A stretch of DNA of 33,649 nt from an uncultured Muribaculaceae bacterium (GTDB lineage Bacteria; Bacteroidota; Bacteroidia; Bacteroidales; Muribaculaceae), in NCBI GenBank assembly GCA_938039795.1, contig CALHWU010000198.1:1-33649 (forward strand), in the 5' to 3' direction. Below, piece by piece: positions 18,333-26,699 of the stretch. The position numbers and the translations under genes were made by a program. The notes below the pieces were generated by a model. It was not told the origin of the DNA. It saw only the letters and a list, made by a program, of their open reading frames with translations, and did no database searches. Every line of letters starts with the position of its first letter. Position 1 is the stretch's first letter.

Positions 18333-21146
18333 ATGCTTACGATATACCGGGCCTCGGCGGGATCGGGCAAGACATACACTCTCGCCTACGAATACATCAG
18401 ACTGCTGCTCGGACATCCCGACTCCGAGGGCCGCTACAGGCTCAATACCGGCGACCGCCACGCCCACCGCAACATACTCGCCATCACCTTCACCAACAAG
18501 GCCACGGGCGAGATGAAACGCCGCATCATCCATGAGCTGGCTCTCCTGGGAGGGTGCGAACCGGGATGGGAGACGGAGTCCGGCTACATGAAGAGCCTGC
18601 AGGATTTCTACGGGGCCACGGCTGAACAGATATCCGCTGCAGCCAGAGAGGCGCTCTCCGGCATATTGTTTGACTACAGCCAGTTTCAGGTATCGACGAT
18701 CGACTCCTTTTTTCAGACCATACTGCGCACTTTCGCCCGCGAGGCGGAGCTGACCGGTAACTACGAGCTGACGCTCGAAGCCGTGCCGAGCGTCAGCGAG
18801 GGAGTGGCGCGGCTCTTCAAGTCGCTCGAAGAGAACGACACTCCCCATACACGCCTGATATTGGCACAGATCACCCGCCATCTGCTCAACAAGATGCACG
18901 AAGGGAAGAGCGCCGACCTCCTCAACCGCTCCGGCAAAGCCTACCAGACTCTGGTGAAGGAGATATCCTGCATGAACGACGAGGAATTCTCCACACGCCA
19001 CGATGGCGACGCGGCCACAGTCCACGATCTTACGATGGAATACCTGAAAGATCCGACACGGCTCAACCGCTTCGCCAAGGCCCTGTCAGACGAAATCACC
19101 GCATTGGCCGAAGACGCACGCCAAAAGGCCTCGCAGTGTCTCGGCATGATAGAGCGTCATGGCCTCGGCAGCGGCGTATTCAGAGCCAACCATTTCATCA
19201 AGGGACTTGAAAAAGTCGTCGCCGATCCGTCGGCCGACAGCGGCACCACCACCGTGAAACCCGCCGCCGAGGGAGTGGAATCAGTACTCAACAAAGGTCG
19301 GTCGCTGCCCGGTGAAGTGAGCGCAGCCGTGCTTGCCGCATCCGAAGCCATACTGGCGGCGCGCACCCGAGGCAAGATATTCCGTCAGATGATCGACTCA
19401 ACGCTGTCGCTGTCACTGATGCGCCATGCAATGCGCCATATCGACGAGGTAAGGCAGGAAAACAACGCCCTGCTGCTCGACGACACGAAAACCCTCCTCA
19501 GAAAAATCATAGGCGACAACGACACCCCCTTCGTCTATGAACGCATGGGGATATGGCTCAACCATTTCCTCATCGACGAGTTTCAGGACACGTCGCGCAT
19601 GCAGTGGGACATCCTTCGGCCGCTTGTGGAGCAAGGAATCGCTCCCGGTCATGACTCTCTGATAATCGGCGACGAAAAGCAGTGCATTTACCGTTTCCGC
19701 AATTCCGACCCCACACTGCTCGGCGCCCAGGTAGCCCGGGATTTCGCCCGTCTTGACATAGAGGAGAAGGGAAGCGCTCCCGGATCCAACACCAACTGGC
19801 GCTCGTCGGGCACGGTGGTGGAGTTCAACAACCGGCTTTTCGAAGCAATGGGGCCTGCGAGGGCAGGTGAAGGAGTGTATGGCAACGTCAGGCAGCTCGT
19901 GGCGGCGAAAAACCAGTCGGCTCCCGGCTATGTCGACGTGGCGCGCATCACTCCGCAGCAGGGGTCGGCAATGGCCGACGAGGCATTGCCCAGACTCTAC
20001 GACAACATCATGCGGCAGCTGCGTTCGGGATATCTTCCGTCGGATATCGCGATACTCGTGCGCGACGGCAAGGATGCGACAGCTGTGGCCGAATATCTCT
20101 CGGCACGGCAGCAGGAATCACCCGGCGACCCCCGTTTCGGCATCACAAGCGACGAATCGCTGCGCCTGCAGGAATCGCCGGCCGTGAAGATGATTGTCAG
20201 CGCGCTGCGGCTGCAGGCTACTACGGCCGACGACGTCAGGGAGCAGCGACGCAGCCTCCGCGAGGTGACGCTCCTGACATCGCGTTTCGACGAGGCCAAA
20301 GGGCGCGGCCTGAGCGATCAGGAAGCCCTTGAGGAGGCCGTGGAGCGCCGGGGCGAGCAGACAGAAAAGGGGGGTGACAATGCCTGGGATCTTGTCACAC
20401 AGGTCAACCTCCTGATACGCGAGCGCATTCCGGCCGACATGGCGCAGGCGCAGAACGCAGCCATTTCGGCGTTTGTCGACGTGGTGAATGAGTACTCCGC
20501 CGCCAATCCGCCGGATTCGCGAAGCTTCCTGCGGTGGTGGGATATCAACGGAAAGCGCCAGTATGTGCAGACGCCACCCGACCCGATGTCGGTCAACCTC
20601 ATGACTATCCATAAATCCAAGGGACTGCAGTGGGCGTGCGTCCACGTGCCTCTGATCGACTGGGACGCAATATCGCTCAAAAGCGAGGAATGGTTTTCGA
20701 CCCGCGGACTGACGCTTGCCGGCTGCGACGCCGCCGACATACCGCCCTACGTCCGCCTGAGGCCATGCGTGGAGATGCTTGCCACTCCGATGGGCGAACG
20801 CTACCGCCGCAGAGCCGGGGAAATGGCCACTGACGAGACCAACGTGATCTACGTGGCTTTCACCCGCGCTGTCAGCGAGCTTTGCGCCTGCTACAGGATA
20901 CCCTCCACTCCCAAGGATGTCACTGCCGGCGAATTTGTATGGAAAGCACTGAGGTCGGCCTACGGAAATGAAAACGTGACGATAGGAGAGCCCACCATCG
21001 CCCCTCCCCGCAAAAAGAGCAAAAACACAGCGCTCGAACCCTCTGTCACCGACAGCATGCCGCTGTTCGGCACAGGAATGCGTTCGGATCTGTGGGATTC
21101 GATGGAGCTCGACGACGACCCCGACATGACGGATGAACCAGACTGA
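18333..21146 (+). CDS. UvrD-like (AddA/RecB-type) helicase without visible nuclease domain
   Basis: A superfamily 1 DNA helicase of 937 residues. Motif I (Walker A) is ASAGSGKT at 7-14, motif Ia ITFTNKATGEMKRRI, motif II LIDEFQDTSRMQW (Asp415-Glu416) and motif III IIGDEKQCIYRFRNSDP. Motif V is LMTIHKSKGLQW and motif VI VIYVAFTRAVSEL. The layout, with long insertions between motifs Ia and II, is that of AddA/RecB subunits used in double-strand-break repair. The protein ends in an acidic tail about 55 residues after the last helicase segment. The usual C-terminal PD-(D/E)XK nuclease of AddA is not seen, and no AddB gene is in the window. Confidence 0.88.
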   Translation: MLTIYRASAGSGKTYTLAYEYIRLLLGHPDSEGRYRLNTGDRHAHRNILAITFTNKATGEMKRRIIHELALLGGCEPGWETESGYMKSLQDFYGATAEQISAAAREALSGILFDYSQFQVSTIDSFFQTILRTFAREAELTGNYELTLEAVPSVSEGVARLFKSLEENDTPHTRLILAQITRHLLNKMHEGKSADLLNRSGKAYQTLVKEISCMNDEEFSTRHDGDAATVHDLTMEYLKDPTRLNRFAKALSDEITALAEDARQKASQCLGMIERHGLGSGVFRANHFIKGLEKVVADPSADSGTTTVKPAAEGVESVLNKGRSLPGEVSAAVLAASEAILAARTRGKIFRQMIDSTLSLSLMRHAMRHIDEVRQENNALLLDDTKTLLRKIIGDNDTPFVYERMGIWLNHFLIDEFQDTSRMQWDILRPLVEQGIAPGHDSLIIGDEKQCIYRFRNSDPTLLGAQVARDFARLDIEEKGSAPGSNTNWRSSGTVVEFNNRLFEAMGPARAGEGVYGNVRQLVAAKNQSAPGYVDVARITPQQGSAMADEALPRLYDNIMRQLRSGYLPSDIAILVRDGKDATAVAEYLSARQQESPGDPRFGITSDESLRLQESPAVKMIVSALRLQATTADDVREQRRSLREVTLLTSRFDEAKGRGLSDQEALEEAVERRGEQTEKGGDNAWDLVTQVNLLIRERIPADMAQAQNAAISAFVDVVNEYSAANPPDSRSFLRWWDINGKRQYVQTPPDPMSVNLMTIHKSKGLQWACVHVPLIDWDAISLKSEEWFSTRGLTLAGCDAADIPPYVRLRPCVEMLATPMGERYRRRAGEMATDETNVIYVAFTRAVSELCACYRIPSTPKDVTAGEFVWKALRSAYGNENVTIGEPTIAPPRKKSKNTALEPSVTDSMPLFGTGMRSDLWDSMELDDDPDMTDEPD

Positions 21147-21191
21147 ACTGCGCGTATCCAAGCTTGCCTCGCAGTCAGCGTGCCATAATCA

Positions 21192-23483
21192 TTATCTGCT
21201 GCCGTAAAGCCTGCGGTAGGCCATGACTGATACCCGGCCGCAACGCCTCTCCGCTTCCTGCAGAGCATCGGCATATTTCCCCGGAATCGACTCCAGCAAT
21301 CTTTTTATGACGTCGCGATGCTCCTGCGGCAGTATGCGCTCTTCGGCGAGACGCCCGAGCCTGACGCATTCGGAGAGATGGCCCACGACGGTCGACAGCG
21401 ACAGACCGCGCAACGCGGCTATATCCTCGGGCGAGGAGCCATCCTCAAACATCCTGAGCGACTCGAAAGTGGAATATCCACGCGGTTTCTTCTCTTTCGA
21501 AGGCTTGGGCATGGCTGCTTTCTTTTCGCGCGCCGGGCTTTTTCCGGCGCCTCCCAGTCCGGCCGTGCGGCGTTGCTGCTCTTCCGGCTCGTTTCCGCTC
21601 AGAGCCACCCGGGCCTTGATGTCGAGATAGCCTTCGACGCTGAAGTCGCCATGCGACAGCTCTGTCAGCGTCCTGTATTTGGTCAGCATCAACTCCCAGG
21701 CCGCATCTCGGGCTGCCTCGACACGGCGCCGGTAAGCCTTGTTGCCGATATCGGTCGGAGTGGCCTGCACGAGTCGCAGCAGCGGGGCAAGCCTCTCGGT
21801 GAAGTAGGCGCAGCCGCTGCGGATCTTCTGCCGCAACTCCTCCGAGCCCTTAAGCGCCGGCGCCCCGCCGGGAAATGACGCGTAGATACGTCCGAAGCGC
21901 TCGCCTACGGCCTCTATCTCGTCGGTCATGGTCCTTGCCGCCCCGGTATATTCCTCGAAAAGCTGCGGGCGCAGCGGCGCGACAAACTCCTGCACGGCCC
22001 GCGACAGGGCGTCGAACTCCCGCCTGATGCGGCTGAAATCAAACACGTCGACAAGATTGCGCATGTAGAACTCGTCGGCCAGACGCGATGCGGCCGCCTC
22101 GTCGGGACTTGAAGCGACGGCGGCGGTGATGAACCCTGTGACGCTCGGATCGGTGATGACCGACTTTGCGGCGAGCGGGGTGTCGAGCACCATCCCTTCG
22201 AGCGAGCGGCACCGGCTGAGCGCCACGTAGGCCTGTCCGGGAGCGAACGACGAGGCCGCGTCGATAATGGCGCGGTCAAATGTCAGCCCCTGGCTCTTGT
22301 GGATCGTGATGGCCCAGGCCAGGCGCAGCGGGAGCTGCACGAAGCGCCCCTCCTCTTTCTGTGTGATCTTCTGCGTGGATTCGTCGACATCGTAGCGGCT
22401 GTTGACCCATTCGGCCGGCTCCACGCATATCTCCTCGCCCGATCCGAGCGGACTGACCGTCACCGCACCGCCGGAGAGCGACGTGACGGTGGCTATCATG
22501 CCGTTGAAAAAGCGGCGTTCCGGTCCGTCGTTGCGTATGAACATCACCCGGGCGCCGACCTTCAGCTCTATCTCGGCGTCGGCAGGATAGGACGACTCGG
22601 GGAACTTCCCCTCGACCCGTGCGCGGTATATGCGCGACGGGAGCCGGATGGCATCGAGTTTGCTCCGGTTGATGGCTGCCGCGCGGGCGTTGTGGGTTGT
22701 CAGCCGTATGTAGCCCTCCGCGTCGGGAGGATTGAATCCGGGACGATAGCGGGCGTTGAGCCGGCGGAGCACCCCATCGTCGACAGCTCCGTCGCGTACG
22801 GCGTTAAGCAGTCCGACAAATCCGCGGTCGATCTGGCGGAACACCGTCTGCAGCTCTATGGTGAGCATTCCGGACTCGCGCAGGGCATGGCTGTCGAAAA
22901 AATAGGGCGACGGATAGTGCGGCCGGAGCAGTTCGCGGTCGGCGTCGCGCACCACGGGCGACAGCTGCCGCAGATCGCCGATCAGCAGCAGCTGCACTCC
23001 GCCGAAGGGGCGCGTCGGGTCGCGATAACGGCGCAGAGCCATATCTATGGCGTCCATCAGATCGGGGCGCACCATGCTGATCTCGTCGATTACGAGCAGT
23101 TCCATCCCCGGCAGGATGCGGCGCGTGGCGCGCGACGGCTTGAAATATCCCTCCTCGCCGACGAATCCGCGCCCCGGGATATAGCAGGTCAGCGGAAAAT
23201 GGAAAAAGGAGTGGATCGTCTGTCCGTCGGCATTGATGGCCGCCACGCCGGTGGGCGCCAGCACCACCATGCGCTTGCGCGAGGTCTCCCGCAGGCGGCG
23301 CAGAAAGGTGGTCTTGCCGGTGCCCGCCTTTCCGGTCAGAAAGAGGTTGGCGCCGGTCTGCTCCACAATGCGGCGCGCGAGCTCCAGTTCGCGGTTGACG
23401 ATCGCCGCAGCCTCGGGCTCCCCGGCCATCATTTCCATGCCGTCTTCATCGGCCAGATAATCGTATTCCATAGCTATTTTCAC
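21192..23483 (-). CDS. Pif1-like ATP-dependent DNA helicase with C-terminal HTH
   Basis: A superfamily 1B helicase of 763 residues. Walker A LTGKAGTGKTTFL is at about 49-61, followed by APTGVAAINADGQTIHSFF, Walker B LLVIDEISMV, the GDLRQLSPVV motif, and motifs V/VI LAWAITIHKSQGLTFDRAII and GQAYVALSRCRSLEG. The C-terminal half has a helical region and a final helix-turn-helix of the HTH_40 type (YSTFESLRMFEDGSSPEDIA). This Pif1/RecD2-like protein is common in Bacteroidales and probably unwinds DNA in replication or repair. The start may be 23471 (MEYDYLADEDG) rather than 23483, because a possible -7 element lies at 23491-23498. It is convergent with the UvrD-like gene (45-bp gap). Confidence 0.9.
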   Translation of the reverse strand: MKIAMEYDYLADEDGMEMMAGEPEAAAIVNRELELARRIVEQTGANLFLTGKAGTGKTTFLRRLRETSRKRMVVLAPTGVAAINADGQTIHSFFHFPLTCYIPGRGFVGEEGYFKPSRATRRILPGMELLVIDEISMVRPDLMDAIDMALRRYRDPTRPFGGVQLLLIGDLRQLSPVVRDADRELLRPHYPSPYFFDSHALRESGMLTIELQTVFRQIDRGFVGLLNAVRDGAVDDGVLRRLNARYRPGFNPPDAEGYIRLTTHNARAAAINRSKLDAIRLPSRIYRARVEGKFPESSYPADAEIELKVGARVMFIRNDGPERRFFNGMIATVTSLSGGAVTVSPLGSGEEICVEPAEWVNSRYDVDESTQKITQKEEGRFVQLPLRLAWAITIHKSQGLTFDRAIIDAASSFAPGQAYVALSRCRSLEGMVLDTPLAAKSVITDPSVTGFITAAVASSPDEAAASRLADEFYMRNLVDVFDFSRIRREFDALSRAVQEFVAPLRPQLFEEYTGAARTMTDEIEAVGERFGRIYASFPGGAPALKGSEELRQKIRSGCAYFTERLAPLLRLVQATPTDIGNKAYRRRVEAARDAAWELMLTKYRTLTELSHGDFSVEGYLDIKARVALSGNEPEEQQRRTAGLGGAGKSPAREKKAAMPKPSKEKKPRGYSTFESLRMFEDGSSPEDIAALRGLSLSTVVGHLSECVRLGRLAEERILPQEHRDVIKRLLESIPGKYADALQEAERRCGRVSVMAYRRLYGSR

Positions 23484-23485
23484 TA

Positions 23486-23518
23486 TATTGCGAAATTAGC
23501 CATTATTCCTTAACTTTG
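23486..23518 (+). promoter_or_regulatory. Promoter of the DUF5009 gene
   Basis: TATTG (23486-23490), a 20-bp gap and TAACTTTG (23511-23518). The -7 box overlaps the earliest possible ATG at 23516, so translation must begin at a later ATG. Confidence 0.7.
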
Positions 23519-23554
23519 CAAAAAGCGACATCAACATATCATCACACCAGGCAT

Positions 23555-24652
23555 ATGGCTCAACCGATCATCACTACCGCCGCCGGCAACGGGCGGCTCG
23601 AATCGCTCGACATGCTCCGCGGGCTCGACCTCTTCATGCTCGTAGGGCTGCAGCCTGTGCTTGTCGCCGCCGGCAGAGCGGCCGGAGCGTCGTGGCTCGA
23701 CCCGCTGCTCCGACAGCTCGACCACGCCGTGTGGGAGGGGTTTACGGCCTGGGATCTAGTCATGCCGCTCTTCCTGTTCATGACCGGCGCGGCGATCCCG
23801 TTCGCCATGTCGCGCTATCTCAAGCCCGGCGCCTCGAAAGCCGATGCGTGGCGCAGGATAGGCCGGCGTGTTGTCGTGCTCTGGCTGCTCGGCATGATCG
23901 TGCAGGGCAACCTGCTCGGCCTCGATCCTGGCCGATTCCATCTCTACACCAACACTCTGCAGGCCATTGCCGCAGGCTATCTCATTGCCGGCGCCACGAT
24001 GCTCACCGTGCCCCGGCGCTATCATGCGGCCGTCGCTGCGGGACTTCTCGCTCTGATGGCCATACCGATGAGCATCCACGGCGACTTCTCGCCGCAGGGC
24101 AATCTCCCTTATCTGATAGAGGAAGCCGTGATGGGCGGCGACCGGGGCGACAGTTCCTACACATGGATATGGAGCTCACTCGGCTTCGGGGTGACGGTGA
24201 TGCTCGGCATGCTCGCCGGAGAGATCATGAATGCGGCTGACACACCGCGCCCGCGCAAAGCGCTGAGGCTCGTAGCCGTAGGCACCGCGCTGCTCTTGGC
24301 CGGATGGCTCTGGAGCTTCGAGACCCCGATCGTGAAACGGATCTGGACCGGCAGCATGGTGCTCTGGTCGGGCGGATGGTGCTACCTGCTGATGGGAGCC
24401 TTCTACTACGTCATCGACTGCCGCGGCACACGCTTTCATGCCGAGTGGCTGAAAATCTACGGCATGAACTCAATCACGGCCTACATGCTCGGCGAAACGA
24501 TCAACTTCCGCTCGATCGTCCACTCTCTCACCTTCGGCCTGCAGCCCCACATCGGTCCCTGGTATGACACCCTGCTCACCGCCGGCAACTTCGCCGTGCT
24601 CTTCCTCATCCTCGCCTGGATGCACCGCGACCGCCTCTACCTCCGCATCTGA
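23555..24652 (+). CDS. DUF5009 / HGSNAT-like membrane acyltransferase
   Basis: An integral membrane protein of 365 residues from the ATG at 23555. The start was chosen because the earlier ATG lies in the promoter. The N-terminus RLESLDMLRGLDLFMLVGLQP matches the SLDxxRG motif of the family related to heparan-alpha-glucosaminide N-acetyltransferase. About nine or ten hydrophobic segments follow, including WDLVMPLFLFMTGAAIPFAM. These proteins probably transfer acetyl groups across the membrane to sugars; the substrate is not known here. Its last 76 bp recur at 25883-25958, marking the edge of the accessory island. Confidence 0.85.
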   Translation: MAQPIITTAAGNGRLESLDMLRGLDLFMLVGLQPVLVAAGRAAGASWLDPLLRQLDHAVWEGFTAWDLVMPLFLFMTGAAIPFAMSRYLKPGASKADAWRRIGRRVVVLWLLGMIVQGNLLGLDPGRFHLYTNTLQAIAAGYLIAGATMLTVPRRYHAAVAAGLLALMAIPMSIHGDFSPQGNLPYLIEEAVMGGDRGDSSYTWIWSSLGFGVTVMLGMLAGEIMNAADTPRPRKALRLVAVGTALLLAGWLWSFETPIVKRIWTGSMVLWSGGWCYLLMGAFYYVIDCRGTRFHAEWLKIYGMNSITAYMLGETINFRSIVHSLTFGLQPHIGPWYDTLLTAGNFAVLFLILAWMHRDRLYLRI

Positions 24653-24656
24653 TCCC
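24581..24656 (+). repeat. 76-bp direct repeat, copy 1 (3' end of DUF5009 gene)
   Basis: Matches 25883-25958 at 75 of 76 positions. The single difference changes His to Gln in the repeated coding tail. This copy ends four bases after the stop codon of the DUF5009 gene. Confidence 0.95.
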
Positions 24657-24748
24657 AGGCCGAGCAGCTTGATTCCGTCAGGAAGAGACTTTGTAAGCTG
24701 AAATCCCGCGATGAAAATCTTATATAAAATAATGGTGTCGAGGGCAGG

Positions 24749-24803
24749 GGCGAGTGGAAATTTTGCATTGTGGGGAGAATGATGTAATTTTGTATCGGGG
24801 CAG
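24749..24803 (+). promoter_or_regulatory. 55-bp repeated block with consensus promoter of the DUF3791/DUF3990 operon
   Basis: Contains TTTTG (24761-24765), a 19-bp gap and TAATTTTG (24785-24792), a textbook Bacteroidota promoter, about 65 bp before the first gene. The whole block is found again, without change, at 33595-33649. Confidence 0.85.
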
Positions 24804-24857
24804 CAACATCGTTAGCAGCCTGATCAGCCTCATCATTGGAATACAATCCCCCTCATT

Positions 24858-25076
24858 ATGGATGTCAAGACTCTCGAATTCGTTACATATTGCATCAGCA
24901 AATTAGCGCAGACGCTTAAGATGAGCCAGCGTGAGGTTTACCGACGGCTGAAACAGTCGGGGATTCTCTATGATTACATAGTGCCGTCATACGACGTGCT
25001 TCACACCTTCAGTTCCCGCTATCTCGTTGAGGATCTCACAGATTACATGAGGGAGAAAGGAGTGTTGCCGCAATGA
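24858..25076 (+). CDS. DUF3791 protein (probable antitoxin-like partner)
   Basis: A 72-residue protein matching DUF3791: LEFVTYCISKLAQTLKMSQREVYRRLKQSGILYDYI, then the hallmark PSYDVLHTFSSRYLVEDLTDYM. It is mostly helical. It is the first gene of a three-gene unit and overlaps the DUF3990 gene by ATGA. DUF3791 and DUF3990 proteins are commonly encoded side by side. The arrangement resembles a toxin-antitoxin pair, in which this would be the antitoxin or a specificity partner; that role is inference. Confidence 0.85.
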   Translation: MDVKTLEFVTYCISKLAQTLKMSQREVYRRLKQSGILYDYIVPSYDVLHTFSSRYLVEDLTDYMREKGVLPQ

Positions 25077-25543
25077 GACTCTATCATTCATCCAATATAT
25101 CCGTGGTAAGGCCCGATGTGATTCATTCCAGAGACTTTCTTGATTTCGGCAAAGGCTTTTATCTCACTTCGATCCGCGACCAAGCTGTAAGATACGCACA
25201 ACGCTTTATCCGACGTCAGCGGGAAGCTTGGGTCAATGCATACGAATTTGATTTCGACTCTTTGGAATGGAAAATCCTGAAATTCGACTGTTACGATAGG
25301 GACTGGCTAGATTTCGTCGCCAACTGCCGTGCCGGAAAGGATACCACTGATTTTGACCTCGTCATTGGTGGCATAGCAAACGATAAGGTAATCCAGACGC
25401 TTGACCGATTTTTCGAAGGAGAATTATCGGAGAACGAAACGTTAGGGCTGCTTAAGTATGAGCGACCCAATATCCAGTATTGCATCCGCTCTCAAAAGAT
25501 GCTGGACAACTGTTTGAAACATATAGAAAGCCGACAATTATGA
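25073..25543 (+). CDS. DUF3990 protein (ADP-ribosyltransferase-like)
   Basis: A 156-residue protein matching DUF3990. Family blocks are LYHSSNISVVRPDV at the start, DFLDFGKGFYLTSIRDQAVRYAQR (25-48), LKFDCYDRDWLDFVANCR, and FDLVIGGIANDKVIQTL. The YH...GKGFYLT pattern resembles the NAD-binding core of ADP-ribosyltransferases, so the protein may modify a target using NAD and act as a toxin. This is inferred from fold resemblance, not shown here. It is coupled on both sides by ATGA overlaps. Confidence 0.85.
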   Translation: MRLYHSSNISVVRPDVIHSRDFLDFGKGFYLTSIRDQAVRYAQRFIRRQREAWVNAYEFDFDSLEWKILKFDCYDRDWLDFVANCRAGKDTTDFDLVIGGIANDKVIQTLDRFFEGELSENETLGLLKYERPNIQYCIRSQKMLDNCLKHIESRQL

Positions 25544-25761
25544 CTGACGAAAGCAAACTGGCATTTCAGGCCGGCAAAAGCGCTAACATAATAAAAAGCT
25601 TGTGCGAACTCTACGGGGTGTCGTTACAGGAGGCAACTGATATTTACTATCAATCCGACACATCGGAACTGATAGAAGAGGGCGTTGCCGATTTACAATG
25701 CCGAAGCGACAAGTACCTCGCATCCGTCATATGGGAAGAATATCACGAGTTTCAAGAATAA
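25540..25761 (+). CDS. Small third gene of the DUF3791/DUF3990 module
   Basis: A 73-residue acidic protein, starting at the ATG that overlaps the DUF3990 stop (ATGA). It contains LCELYGVSLQEATDIYYQSDTSELIEEGVADLQCRSDKYLA, a short helical pattern seen in small partners of DUF3990 operons. No catalytic motif is visible. Its tight coupling suggests it acts with the other two proteins, for example as a second antitoxin-like factor; this is inference. Confidence 0.7.
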   Translation: MTDESKLAFQAGKSANIIKSLCELYGVSLQEATDIYYQSDTSELIEEGVADLQCRSDKYLASVIWEEYHEFQE

Positions 25762-25810
25762 TACAACAACGAAATCAGACCGCTGAAAATCCCGAGACGT
25801 AATCAACATC

Positions 25811-25857
25811 TGGCCGCATCACGGAAGTTCCCACCATAGGCTTCCGCGGTGCGGCCA
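25811..25857 (+). terminator. Terminator-like hairpin after the module
   Basis: Arms 25811-25827 and 25841-25857 pair over 17 positions with two G-U type pairs and a 13-nt loop. The element lies 50 bp after the stop of the third gene and is followed by CTGTTTAA. Confidence 0.6.
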
Positions 25858-25882
25858 CTGTTTAACAACATTGCCGGAATCA

Positions 25883-25958
25883 GCCGGCAACTTCGCCGTG
25901 CTCTTCCTCATCCTCGCCTGGATGCAGCGCGACCGCCTCTACCTCCGCATCTGATCCC
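25883..25958 (+). repeat. 76-bp direct repeat, copy 2 (displaced DUF5009 3' end)
   Basis: A near-perfect copy of 24581-24656, including codons for the last residues and the stop of DUF5009, but with no gene body in front. It marks the right edge of the DUF3791/DUF3990 segment; sequence to its right is AT-rich. Confidence 0.95.
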
Positions 25959-26256
25959 CTGGTTATTTAGAAAGCGTCTTGTCAAAGCACGAATTTATTT
26001 CAGCTCCAACTCAATATCCTCTATTGATGGCATATTAGCAAACCTCATCCATAGCTTGTGAAAATTATAAACACCATCTTGTGCTATATACAGCAAACAC
26101 ACATTGCTTTCCTCCTCCAACTCTGTCTCTTAAAAATATATAACCTACGATCTCTTTGCAATAGAATAAATTCAATCTGAATTTATGATTGTTCGTTGAA
26201 CAGACTTTGGGAAAACAGCGTCGGAAGTCGGAGTTTCTTTTTTAGTACTCAAGCTC
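25959..26256. other. AT-rich intergenic stretch without recognised gene
   Basis: Between the displaced DUF5009 tail and the promoter of the XRE pseudogene. Only short frames are present, and no domain, RNA or strong hairpin was recognised. Confidence 0.5.
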
Positions 26257-26287
26257 TTGTTTATTTCAAATGTTCTCTCTAATTTTG
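26257..26287 (+). promoter_or_regulatory. Promoter before the XRE pseudogene
   Basis: TTG (26257-26259), a 20-bp gap and TAATTTTG (26280-26287), 25 bp before the ATG at 26312. Confidence 0.65.
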
Positions 26288-26311
26288 CGAATAAAGCCAA
26301 TAAATCATTCC

Positions 26312-26554
26312 ATGTCTACGGAAATAACAGAGGTAGAATTTGAACATATAAATCGTCTCAAAATAGTTTTTGCTGACAATAACCGCAAATGGAAATGGTT
26401 GGCTGAGCAGTTGTGTAAAAACTATACAATAGTTTTTCGCTGGTGCGCGAACAATTCATAGCCGTCATTGGGAATGCTTATTAGATTTTCAAATATGCTT
26501 AATATTAATCATCGTGGACTTATAACTGGTAAGAAATCATATTGGAATAAGTAA
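26312..26554 (+). pseudogene. XRE-family regulator interrupted by an in-frame stop
   Basis: The ATG at 26312 opens a frame coding VEFEHINRLKIVFADNNRKW, then KWLAEQLCKNYTIVFRWCANNS, the first helices and HTH of a small XRE regulator. It is stopped by TAG at 26459-26461. The same frame continues with PSLGMLIRFSNMLNINHRGL to a TAA at 26552-26554, which is the normal remainder of this family. In relatives a Gln-Pro usually follows the Ser, so a CAG-to-TAG change explains the break. Total about 80 codons. It probably once regulated the giant gene behind it, which starts 145 bp downstream. Confidence 0.75.
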
Positions 26555-26699
26555 ATCATAACCATTATTTGAGACTATATAATGAATCCTTCATCACTTT
26601 TTTATATTAAACTGTGTTTTGTTATTATTAAATAACACTTTGTGACTAAATAGGTGATTTTTATTGGATTCATTCAAACTCAACGTAAATCATTGTATC

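Noticed and set aside
24581..25958. DUF3791/DUF3990 segment as an insertion sequence
   Set aside because: There is no transposase or terminal inverted repeats; the flanking direct repeats are 76 bp and one is coding sequence, so it is not a simple IS.
25849..26061. A 70-codon frame across the second 76-bp copy
   Set aside because: It is in another frame than the repeated DUF5009 tail, has no start context or domain, and crosses the composition border.
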